From contig CACYKX010000193.1 of the NCBI GenBank assembly GCA_902775075.1, positions 1-5,864 of the forward strand: DNA of 5,864 nt, in the 5' to 3' direction. Below are positions 1 through 4,807 of the stretch, piece by piece. Under the pieces are notes generated by a model. That model was not told the DNA's origin. It made no database searches and saw nothing but the letters and a program-made list of their open reading frames with translations. Position 1 is the stretch's first letter. Each line of letters starts with the position of its first letter. The stretch comes from an uncultured Prevotellaceae bacterium (GTDB lineage Bacteria > Bacteroidota > Bacteroidia > Bacteroidales > Bacteroidaceae). The position numbers and the translations under genes were made by a program.

Positions 1-4
1 TTTG

Positions 5-77
<73 letters not shown>

Positions 78-157
78 CTTCCCAAGTACACCCGCAGAGT
101 ATCTCACCTATTCTGGTTTTCAACTTGTTACAACTCAATGTTCTACTTATTGGAATT

Positions 158-340
158 GGTAGAACAAAAGCCGCGATTTGCAGGTATTTGTATCTCTCGA
201 CGATATAATCTGTCTTGCTACTCTTAGCTACATCCGCCCTCCTTTTTCTAATTAATTAGTTAGTTAGGCGGTTTTGCGGGTGCAAAGGTACAATATTTTT
301 GTATTACTACCAAACTTCGAACCCACTTTTTTGTTCTACC
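158..340. repeat. 12-bp inverted repeat GGTAGAACAAAA / TTTTGTTCTACC
   Basis: GGTAGAACAAAA at 158-169 is matched exactly by its reverse complement at 329-340. A further partial copy, TGTTCTAC at 139-146, forms an 8-bp inverted repeat with GTAGAACA at 159-166. The outer pair encloses the minus-strand promoter. No matching target duplication was seen outside the arms, so a small transposable element is not supported. Binding sites for a regulator or recombinase are possible. Confidence 0.55.
283..314 (-). promoter_or_regulatory. Bacteroidetes-type promoter pointing at tRNA-Thr
   Basis: On the minus strand TTTG (314-311) is followed by a 20-nt spacer and TACCTTTG (290-283). This fits the known Bacteroidetes sigma factor consensus TTTG, about 19-23 nt, TAnnTTTG. 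Transcription would start near 276 and run leftward through about 200 nt of leader into the tRNA. No other TAnnTTTG box was seen between here and the tRNA on that strand. Confidence 0.7.
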
Positions 341-402
341 GTATCATTTTTTCTGCATTTCATTAATTAGAAAGTGAATTAGCTAGTTAATTTGTTAATT
401 TC

Positions 403-419
403 TGTAACTAAGTGTTACA
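403..419. promoter_or_regulatory. Perfect inverted repeat TGTAAC-N5-GTTACA, candidate operator
   Basis: TGTAAC at 403-408 and GTTACA at 414-419 are exact reverse complements around TAAGT. Half-sites recur as TGTAAC at 486-491, inside the spacer of the operon promoter, and as GTTACA at 128-133. The size and position suit a dimeric repressor acting on the operon. The binding protein is unknown. Confidence 0.4.
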
Positions 420-479
420 AAAATTAGTAAGTTAGGTTAAAGAATTAGTTAGTTTGCCAAGATTTTTCTTGTTTTCAAA

Positions 480-508
480 TTTGGCTGTAACCAAAGCTTT
501 TACCTTTG
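480..508 (+). promoter_or_regulatory. Probable promoter of the replication operon
   Basis: TACCTTTG at 501-508 fits the Bacteroidetes TAnnTTTG box exactly. An upstream TTTG lies at 480-483, giving a 17-nt spacer, somewhat shorter than usual. Transcription would begin near 515 and leave a leader of about 125 nt before the first gene at 643. It is the only exact plus-strand box seen before the operon. Confidence 0.6.
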
Positions 509-642
509 CAGCGTGATTCTGGAAGGATTTATCTTGTTAACCGAGATAAAAGAAAATTAGCAGGCACGAAAATGTTTATTCGGAATGCTTCAATATGAAA
601 ACATCAAGTAATATCTAATATAATAAGGTAATAATATATAAT

Positions 643-933
643 ATGAAAGCAGAAAAGATTGTTAACAGAAGAGCATGGTTTCGCTCAATCAGACCAGGAG
701 ATGCCTCAAAAGGACAATTCAAGGACTACAAAGCATTGAAGTCCATTTCAGTCCAACTATCAGACTACAATGCTTATGACGGAAAGAGGAACGGAGTATT
801 TGTACACGCAAAATACGATAGGGACAAGCTTACTGTCATTCTTGCTGGCGTCACTCTAGAGCAAAGAGAAAAGGAATTGACCGACCCGGAATACAAGGAC
901 GAATGGCGAAAATTGATTGATAAAGATGCCTAA
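643..933 (+). CDS. Hypothetical protein, 96 aa, first gene of the operon
   Basis: I do not recognise this family. The product is 96 residues, soluble in appearance, with no signal peptide or membrane segment. It starts with a basic stretch (residues 1-30, including NRRAWFR at 8-14). A part likely to form beta strands follows (about 35-72), and it ends in a charged, probably helical tail (72-93). ATG at 643 is the first start after the promoter at 480-508. The upstream bases are AT-rich with AAGGT about 13 nt away, not a strong ribosome site. The stop overlaps the next gene by 8 nt, so the two are probably translated together. As the first gene of a mobile-element operon it could be regulatory or nucleic-acid binding, but that is inference. 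Confidence 0.7.
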   Translation: MKAEKIVNRRAWFRSIRPGDASKGQFKDYKALKSISVQLSDYNAYDGKRNGVFVHAKYDRDKLTVILAGVTLEQREKELTDPEYKDEWRKLIDKDA

Positions 934-1099
934 ACCATGTAGTTCATACAAGATTCCAGTACCTCTTAACGCAGAAGAAGCAGGGAGAATCTGTAATGTA
1001 TCAAAATGGGCTATGTATAAAAGGGTGCAGCATAAGTCTGTCCCACATACCCGAATCGGGAAATACATTCTATTCGAAATGAATGAATTAACAGTATAA
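926..1099 (+). CDS. Excisionase-type helix-turn-helix protein, 57 aa
   Basis: This is a small winged helix-turn-helix protein of the MerR-like/excisionase type (HTH_17 pattern). Residues 14-33 form the helix-turn-helix, with LNAEEAGRICNVSKWAMYKR fitting the family pattern of a start helix, a small turn and a recognition helix that begins VSKWAMYKR. VPHTRIGKYILF (39-50) is the wing, matching the family's P-x-x-R-I-G-x-x-x-x-F. Such proteins direct excision by integrase or repress promoters. ATG at 926 is preferred; an in-frame TTG at 917 would add three residues. It overlaps the previous gene by 8 nt, and the next frame starts directly after its stop. No integrase is seen nearby, so a recombination directionality factor and a transcriptional regulator are both open. 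Confidence 0.8.
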   Translation: MPKPCSSYKIPVPLNAEEAGRICNVSKWAMYKRVQHKSVPHTRIGKYILFEMNELTV

Positions 1100-1189
1100 G
1101 TGACTAAGAACTATCTCAAGTCCCTGCTTTCGTTCTCTGTGAAGAAAGCGAAGCAGGGCATTTTAAATGACTATGCCCGACAAATGTAG
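1100..1189 (+). CDS. Possible 29-aa peptide gene (GTG start)
   Basis: A short frame opens with GTG at 1100, the base after the preceding TAA, and ends with TAG at 1187-1189. The predicted peptide starts MTKNYLKSLLSF and ends in NDYARQM. It is lysine-rich and could form one amphipathic helix. It overlaps the start of the cysteine-rich gene by 23 nt in another frame. Support comes from its exact abutment with the gene before it and from the lack of any other gap in the array. Against it are the short length, the GTG start and a strong hairpin (1122-1158) inside it, which could be the real reason for the sequence. The family is not recognised. Confidence 0.4.
   Translation: MTKNYLKSLLSFSVKKAKQGILNDYARQM
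1122..1178 (+). promoter_or_regulatory. Two overlapping, mutually exclusive hairpins
   Basis: Hairpin 1 pairs CCCTGCTT (1122-1129) with AAGCAGGG (1151-1158), extended by CG/CG after a bulge and by an inner TTCT/AGAA. Hairpin 2 pairs GGGCAT (1156-1161) with ATGCCC (1173-1178). Both use GGG at 1156-1158, so they cannot form together. Hairpin 2 would bury the ATG at 1173 and place the ATG at 1167 in its loop. Only a weak T run (1161-1164) follows hairpin 1, so it is a poor terminator. Control of translation or attenuation inside the operon is possible. Confidence 0.4.
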
Positions 1190-1289
1190 GTCATGTGAAT
1201 ATGGCAGGGCGTGCATCAACGGCCGCTACTGCATGAGATATAATAATTATGTTGAATACCTAAAAAAGGAAAATTGTAATGATAATTAA
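1167..1289 (+). CDS. Cysteine-rich small protein, 40 aa, probable metal-binding
   Basis: The predicted product has five cysteines in 40 residues. Four are spaced C7-x2-C10-x5-C16-x5-C22 in a segment reading CRSCEYGRACINGRYC, and the fifth is C37. Aromatic and basic residues lie between them. The pattern suggests a small zinc-binding or disulphide-bonded fold; in a cytoplasmic operon zinc is more likely. ATG at 1167 and ATG at 1173 are both possible starts (40 or 38 residues), and the overlapping hairpins bear on the choice. The gene overlaps the next one by 11 nt, and AAGGAAAA just before the next ATG lies inside this frame. Regular overlaps and the non-random cysteine spacing are the main evidence that it is real. 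The family and partner are unknown. Confidence 0.68.
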   Translation: MTMPDKCRSCEYGRACINGRYCMRYNNYVEYLKKENCNDN

Positions 1290-1488
1290 GATTCAAAATA
1301 AAATGGATGCCGTCTCTGTCGAAGTCGGTTTGACAAAAAGGAATATTCTGAATAATGAAGCAGAAATCTTAGGAGACGAAGCCGATGGCATTTGCGAAAT
1401 GGCGATGGCGATTCTAGAGCTGCACCCGCGATTCAAGGAAATAGTAATCAATACAGAGTTGACAGACGATGGCGAAGACAATCATTAA
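1279..1488 (+). CDS. Hypothetical acidic protein, 69 aa
   Basis: I do not recognise this protein. It appears to have an N-terminal beta strand pair (residues 1-25), a helical centre (about 26-49, rich in A, E, I and L) and a strand near 54-59, then an acidic tail (DDGED). It has no membrane segment or catalytic motif. ATG at 1279 has a good purine-rich site, AAGGAAAA, about 5 nt upstream. It overlaps the cysteine-rich gene by 11 nt and the next gene by 20 nt, which suggests coupled translation. Its place among small genes ahead of a replication block is typical of accessory mobile-element proteins, but no job can be assigned. Confidence 0.65.
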   Translation: MIIKIQNKMDAVSVEVGLTKRNILNNEAEILGDEADGICEMAMAILELHPRFKEIVINTELTDDGEDNH

Positions 1489-1651
1489 AAGGAAGACGAC
1501 AGGAAATGGCACTATAGAATTGTCATACATTAGAAAAGAAGATGGCTATACTGGGACCATCTGTTTCAACAGTGAGGCTCAGTTAAAAGCTTTCGCCAGT
1601 TTTCTGAAACAGATGATATTGTTTAATTCTGCATCTGTAGAAATAAAGTGA
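1469..1651 (+). CDS. Hypothetical basic protein, 60 aa
   Basis: The family is not recognised. The N-terminus is basic (MAKTIIKRKTTGNG). Two probable beta strands follow (about residues 15-33), then a helix (about 35-50, QLKAFASFLKQMILF) and a short final strand. This beta-beta-alpha-beta layout is compact, and a small nucleic-acid or protein-binding fold is possible. There is no membrane segment. ATG at 1469 lies 20 nt inside the previous gene, and the stop codon TGA shares bases with the GTG start of the next gene. This 4-nt GTGA overlap is a classic sign of coupled translation. G+C is low here (22 of 60 bases at 1501-1560), clearly below the replication genes. Confidence 0.65.
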   Translation: MAKTIIKRKTTGNGTIELSYIRKEDGYTGTICFNSEAQLKAFASFLKQMILFNSASVEIK

Positions 1652-1836
1652 AACAGTACGTCATCACTGCAATCAATCGTATGACTGGCGAGCGGGAAGC
1701 AATTTCCGCTCCTCATTCGTATTACAGGAGTCACAAATTATTGCAGCGATGGCAAGCAATAACAAAAGACTGTCAGGATCCTGCGTGGACAGACCTTCGG
1801 GTAAAAAAGCATCCTGACCAGACAAATAAGATATAG
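1648..1836 (+). CDS. Hypothetical basic protein, 62 aa (GTG start)
   Basis: The product starts MKQYVITAINRMTGEREAI, a strand-turn-strand pattern of a kind I associate with small proteins of Bacteroidales mobile elements, though I cannot name a family. The middle, rich in H, Y, R and K (about residues 23-40), should form a helix, and the tail is basic. There is one cysteine and no catalytic motif. The GTG start at 1648 overlaps the preceding stop in a GTGA junction; no ATG near the start would keep the conserved-looking N-terminus. It ends 2 nt before the next ATG. Base composition changes at this border, so it is the last gene of the small-protein block. Confidence 0.65.
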   Translation: MKQYVITAINRMTGEREAISAPHSYYRSHKLLQRWQAITKDCQDPAWTDLRVKKHPDQTNKI

Positions 1837-1838
1837 AC

Positions 1839-2330
1839 ATGGCAAAAGAAACTAACTTGCAAGACCTGATGACACCGTTCTGGCAGGCGTTGGCGGATGC
1901 TAACGACGAGCTGAACGCTTTCATTGGCGGCGGCCTTCCGTCCACGACGGAGAAGCGCCATAAGGAATTCGTTCGGAAGTTTGAGTACATGAAGACCAAG
2001 GCCAGTACTCTGTGCGACCAGATTGAAAAGGAGGTTGAGCTGAGCATCGACCCCGTGGAGATTATCCTGCCCTGGAAGACTGAGGCTTTCCAGCAAGCGT
2101 GGCAGACATGGAAGGACTATCTTCTCGAACAGCACCATAAGACAATGAAGAGCCGTATGGAATATGCAGCACTGGCTTATCTGAAGAAGATTACGGAGGA
2201 CAAGGAGACGACGGCTATCGAGTACCTACAGTTCGCAATGGCCAACGGATATCCTCGGTTCTTCAAGGTGACGACCAAGAGTTACGAACAGCCAACTATT
2301 TCAGGAGGACGCAGTGATGGAGACTACTAA
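1839..2330 (+). CDS. DnaD-like/replisome-organizer-type protein, 163 aa
   Basis: The C-terminal half fits a helical module found in phage and element replication proteins that work beside helicase loaders. F84, W88, W91 and Y94 (in FQQAWQTWKDYL) start it, a long basic helix follows (about 97-119), and it closes with TAIEYLQFAMANGYPRFF (125-142), like the family's AI-x-x-x-x-x-SIANGW-x-x-FF ending. The N-terminal half (1-75) looks helical and may form a coiled coil or oligomerise. The inferred role is to bind origin DNA or the initiator complex and recruit the loader encoded next. ATG at 1839 follows the previous stop by 2 nt. The stop lies 14 nt inside the loader gene. G+C is much higher than before (34 of 60 at 1861-1920). 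The family call rests on this motif and the gene order, not on a search. Confidence 0.6.
   Translation: MAKETNLQDLMTPFWQALADANDELNAFIGGGLPSTTEKRHKEFVRKFEYMKTKASTLCDQIEKEVELSIDPVEIILPWKTEAFQQAWQTWKDYLLEQHHKTMKSRMEYAALAYLKKITEDKETTAIEYLQFAMANGYPRFFKVTTKSYEQPTISGGRSDGDY
2303..2308 (+). promoter_or_regulatory. Strong Shine-Dalgarno site AGGAGG before the loader gene
   Basis: AGGAGG lies 8 nt before ATG at 2317 and 5 nt before an in-frame GTG at 2314, which favours the ATG. Sites this strong are unusual in Bacteroidetes, where most genes lack them. Here it sits inside the upstream gene and may allow independent loading of ribosomes. Confidence 0.6.
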
Positions 2331-3042
2331 TAATTACATGGATGAAATGGTGAACAGAGCCGTTGAGCAGCAACACCAGGAATACCTCGAGACTGCCAGC
2401 GACTTAAATGTCTGGCATTGTCCTTCCCTCACCCGTCAGCACTTCTGGAGTCTGCTGAATGCCACCGCCCAGGCCATCATGGCACGGCGTGGCGTCTATC
2501 ATACTTTTGTGGTGGATGACAACAACCGCGAGATAATCCGTCAGATGTGGCTCTATATCGCAGGTTCCAAGGAATGCAAGTGGAATATCCACAAGGGTAT
2601 TTATATCGGTGGAAAGGTTGGCTGCGGCAAGACGCTCTTGATGCAATCTTTCTGCGAGATACTCCACTTGATTTCCGGAAGGACTGTAGAGATGATACCT
2701 GCTACCCTACTCCATGAACGGATTATCCACGACGGCATTGACCAGCTGGCTAAGCGTCCGTTGTTCATTGATGAGCTGGGACGCGAACAGTTGGAGATAA
2801 CAGCCTATGGTAACAAGATCCGACCGATAGCCGACTTGATGGCCCTGCGCTACAACAATGGTGCCAGGACCTTCTTCACGTCTAACTTCAAGTTAAAAAC
2901 GCTTTCTAAAGGATATAATGAGAAAGGAGAACTCGTTGGCTACGGCCAGTATATCGGCGAGCGTATTCAGGAGATGACCAATATCGTGGAAATGCCAGGC
3001 GAAAGCCGACGTGAGAAATGGGAGGAGGATAAAGCGGTATGA
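2317..3042 (+). CDS. DnaC/IstB-type AAA+ helicase loader, 241 aa
   Basis: This is an AAA+ ATPase of the DnaC/IstB group. Walker A is GGKVGCGKT (98-106, lysine K105). Walker B is LFIDELG (149-155, D152 and E153). Sensor 1 is FFTSN (186-190). The late arginine motif is GERIQEM (214-220, R216), the typical DnaC box with the arginine finger. The first 90 residues are helical and would bind the helicase or a partner; in DnaC this part contacts DnaB. IstB proteins have a similar core but sit next to the transposase gene istA, which is absent, so a replication loader is preferred. The DnaD-like gene before and the VirE helicase after agree with this. The stop overlaps the next start as ATGA, pointing to coupled translation. 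The start at 2317 is chosen for its ribosome site. Confidence 0.88.
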   Translation: METTNNYMDEMVNRAVEQQHQEYLETASDLNVWHCPSLTRQHFWSLLNATAQAIMARRGVYHTFVVDDNNREIIRQMWLYIAGSKECKWNIHKGIYIGGKVGCGKTLLMQSFCEILHLISGRTVEMIPATLLHERIIHDGIDQLAKRPLFIDELGREQLEITAYGNKIRPIADLMALRYNNGARTFFTSNFKLKTLSKGYNEKGELVGYGQYIGERIQEMTNIVEMPGESRREKWEEDKAV

Positions 3043-4298
3043 GCAAGACAGAGAGAAGGCAACTGACTGCCACAGTATATAACGAATGTTCGCATACCCG
3101 CCTCGATGAGGTCACTGAGTGGCTGAATGCCAACTATGTGATTCGGGTCAACCTCCTTGACCGCAGCAAGGTATCGCTGAGTCCCACGGAGGACTGCACC
3201 TTTCATTATGAGTATCCGGTCACTGAGGATGACATCCTTATTCATGCTTTCGCTGAGGAGGTAAAAATTCCGCGTAGCCTGCTAAAGGCGATACTGGCGA
3301 GTCCTAATCACATGCATTCCTTCAATCCCATAAAGGATTATCTGGAATCGCTGCGGGGGAAATATAAGGGACCCTCGCAGATTGACATGTTATGTGCCTC
3401 GCTGCATTCGCCTAAGGAGACGGAGGAGTCAGCAAAGAGGACGAGCCATCTCCTGCGCAAGTGGCTCATTGCCACTGCTGCCTGTGCAATGGGTATCCGT
3501 CAGAACGACGTCGCCCTGGGGCTCGTCGGTGACAAGGCAGGTATCGGTAAGACGTCCTTCTTTGAGATGCTGGTGCCGCCATGTCTCAATGAATATTATC
3601 AGGTGGCTCAGAAGGACGAGCGACTGTTCTCTATGCCCAACGGCTTCACGCAGCGTTTTATACTGAATTTCGATGAGTTTGCGGCCATCGGCAAGCACAA
3701 CGAGGAGCTTTTCAAGATGTATATGTCGGCCAGCGAGATAGAAATCAAGCGCCCAGGATCCCGCTACGCAGAGAAGGCTCCGCGAGTGGCTTCCTGCTGC
3801 TTCACTTCTAATAAGAATCAGCGCATGGGTGGTTTCATCAGCAAACCGGACGCTGGTCTCATGCGTCGTCTGGCTGTCATCGAGGTGGATTTTATCGATG
3901 ACTGCCGCAAGCGTCTTGACGTGGACCAGCTCTGGGCAGAGGCTGTCATGCTGCTCGATGGCCAGTATGACCCTCAATGGTCACAGCAGGAGTACCGGCA
4001 GTTCGTGGACGAAAACCGCCAGTACGTCATCGAGACGAACGCTCTCCGCCTTATCCGTATCTACTATCGTAAGCCGGAGGAAGGCGAAGAGTGTCAGTTC
4101 ATGACAGCCATGGAGGTCGTGCTGCAGCTGAAGAAGGAAAGGAAGATTTCCTCGGCCATGCAACAGGTCAACGAGGTGACTGTCGGCCAGGCGCTCACGG
4201 CCTTAGGCTATAAGTATTATACGAGGCGCTTCCCAGGGAAGACGCCTTATCATGGTTATGACATCGTACCACTGTACGAAGCTCAGGGAAAAAAGTAG
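3039..4298 (+). CDS. VirE/VapE-family AAA+ helicase (D5-like), 419 aa
   Basis: This is a virulence-associated E (VirE, PF05272-type) ATPase, a family of replicative helicases in satellites and islands. HSFNPIKDYLESLRGKYKG (93-111) is the segment that precedes the ATPase core. Walker A is GDKAGIGKT (164-172, K171). Walker B is FILNFDEF (207-214, D212 and E213). Sensor 1 is CFTSN (254-258). The arginine finger region is LMRRLAVIEVD (274-284). The C-terminal part (about 350-413, with FMTAMEVV and VGQALTALGY) looks like a winged-helix tail, resembling the one in Bacteroides VirE proteins (DUF3874 type; recalled, not searched). The N-terminal 90 residues show no primase motif, and larger family members often carry a primase or VirE_N part. 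It is the last gene before a terminator and lies beside the TGCTACA cluster, so it may act at that origin. Confidence 0.9.
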   Translation: MSKTERRQLTATVYNECSHTRLDEVTEWLNANYVIRVNLLDRSKVSLSPTEDCTFHYEYPVTEDDILIHAFAEEVKIPRSLLKAILASPNHMHSFNPIKDYLESLRGKYKGPSQIDMLCASLHSPKETEESAKRTSHLLRKWLIATAACAMGIRQNDVALGLVGDKAGIGKTSFFEMLVPPCLNEYYQVAQKDERLFSMPNGFTQRFILNFDEFAAIGKHNEELFKMYMSASEIEIKRPGSRYAEKAPRVASCCFTSNKNQRMGGFISKPDAGLMRRLAVIEVDFIDDCRKRLDVDQLWAEAVMLLDGQYDPQWSQQEYRQFVDENRQYVIETNALRLIRIYYRKPEEGEECQFMTAMEVVLQLKKERKISSAMQQVNEVTVGQALTALGYKYYTRRFPGKTPYHGYDIVPLYEAQGKK

Positions 4299-4332
4299 TA
4301 TCATTTTGAAAGTTTTTGAATATTTAGAGTTG

Positions 4333-4370
4333 AAGTCCGTTGGTTTGTGAAAATCGGCGGGCTTTTTTTT
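4333..4370 (+). terminator. Intrinsic terminator of the replication operon
   Basis: An arm starting at 4333 (AAGTCCGTTGG) pairs with TCGGCGGGCTT, ending at 4364, around the loop TTTGTGAAAA. The stem has four G-U pairs. A run of eight T follows (4363-4370). It begins 34 nt after the helicase stop and would end the whole array. Confidence 0.75.
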
Positions 4371-4436
4371 GAAGCGATCTTTTTTATTTTCCGCGTCCAC
4401 ACATTATTTATATATAAGTTTCCCTCACCTTCGTGA

Positions 4437-4489
4437 AATCTTCAAAAAATGAAGATTGATAGTTAAAAACAATGCGCGAAAAATTTTCG
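4437..4489. repeat. Two short perfect palindromes in AT-rich DNA
   Basis: AATCTTCA (4437-4444) pairs with TGAAGATT (4450-4457) around AAAAA. CGAAAA (4477-4482) pairs with TTTTCG (4484-4489) around a single A. Both lie just left of the TGCTACA cluster. They could be initiator sites, a nick site, or hairpins in single-stranded DNA. There is no T run after either, so they are not terminators. Confidence 0.5.
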
Positions 4490-4504
4490 AATCCTTTTTA
4501 CCGC

Positions 4505-4712
4505 ACTTGCTACACTTGCTACAAATGAGTACAAAAGCACCGCCATCCCTTTATTTATCATCATCTCCAAGTAGCAACTATTATCCTCTCTACCCTCTCG
4601 AACCGCTTGTTTTGCCATGTTGCTACAAGGTACTACAATCTTTATTCTGCTACATCAAAACACTCTTAGAATCCCCTGTACATCGGCATTTCTGCTGTTG
4701 TAGCATGTAGCA
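4505..4712. repeat. TGCTACA iteron-like cluster on both strands
   Basis: ACTTGCTAC occurs twice in tandem (4505-4513, 4514-4522), followed by a degenerate AAATGAGTAC. GTAGCAA, the opposite orientation, is at 4571-4577. TTGCTACAA at 4620-4628 is followed by a one-mismatch unit, TACTACAA, at 4631-4638. TGCTACA is at 4648-4654. TGTAGCA is repeated in tandem at 4699-4705 and 4706-4712 on the other strand. Six exact TGCTACA sites and one 6-of-7 site thus fall within about 208 bp, far above chance for a 7-mer; one further exact copy was seen, inside ardA (5692-5698). Placed next to helicase and loader genes, these are candidate iterons of a replication origin. Sites for a transcription regulator of ardA or of the operon are the alternative. 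Confidence 0.65.
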
Positions 4713-4807
4713 AGAAGGTATATCACCACTTTTTTCTTTTCTTCCCACATATATTTTTTTTCATTGTATGGCTGCATCATCTATAGGCGTTCTAATTGTC
4801 CTAGCAT

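Larger units (their letters stand above)
256..456. repeat. TTAG-rich repeats between the divergent promoters
   Basis: TTAGTTAGTTAGG lies at 256-268, GAATTAGCTAGTTAATT at 376-392, ATTAGTAAGTTAGG at 423-436 and GAATTAGTTAGTTTG at 442-456. ATTAATTAG occurs at both 251-259 and 362-370. The region is strongly AT-rich, so part of this may be compositional. The recurring TTAG unit on one strand makes a protein-binding or bendable segment possible. Confidence 0.45.
78..642. other. AT-rich control region, no gene called
   Basis: No convincing protein gene was found here. The region holds a minus-strand promoter (283-314), a probable plus-strand promoter (480-508), TTAG-rich repeats (256-456), and inverted repeats at 158-340 and 403-419. 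The operon leader after 508 has a hairpin pairing 528-535 with 543-550 (loop GTTAACC, one U-G pair). It also has two very short overlapping frames (572-598, 8 codons; 595-618, 7 codons) that could be leader peptides or chance. A minus-strand frame is open from about 235 into the tRNA but lacks a normal start codon. The distance from the minus promoter to the tRNA is about 200 nt, long for a tRNA leader. Confidence 0.6.

Noticed and set aside
256..456. CRISPR array
   Set aside because: The TTAG repeats are short, irregular and AT-rich, with no spacer structure and no cas gene.
572..618. Two tiny overlapping leader frames (8 and 7 codons)
   Set aside because: They are too short to separate from chance; no run of one amino acid codon suggests attenuation, so they are only noted in the control region.
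1673..2138. Two minus-strand frames of over 120 codons
   Set aside because: Both are antisense to the 1648-1836 gene and the DnaD-like gene, with no recognisable motif and no promoter.
2317..3042. IstB protein of an IS21 insertion sequence
   Set aside because: No istA transposase or terminal repeats are present, and the neighbours are replication genes.
3429..3977. Minus-strand 182-codon frame
   Set aside because: It lies wholly inside the VirE helicase gene, whose frame carries all ATPase motifs; it is a shadow of a G+C-rich gene.
4456..4710. Plus-strand 84-codon frame
   Set aside because: It starts with TTG, spans the TGCTACA repeats and is dominated by S, P, L, Y and C as in non-coding pyrimidine-rich DNA.
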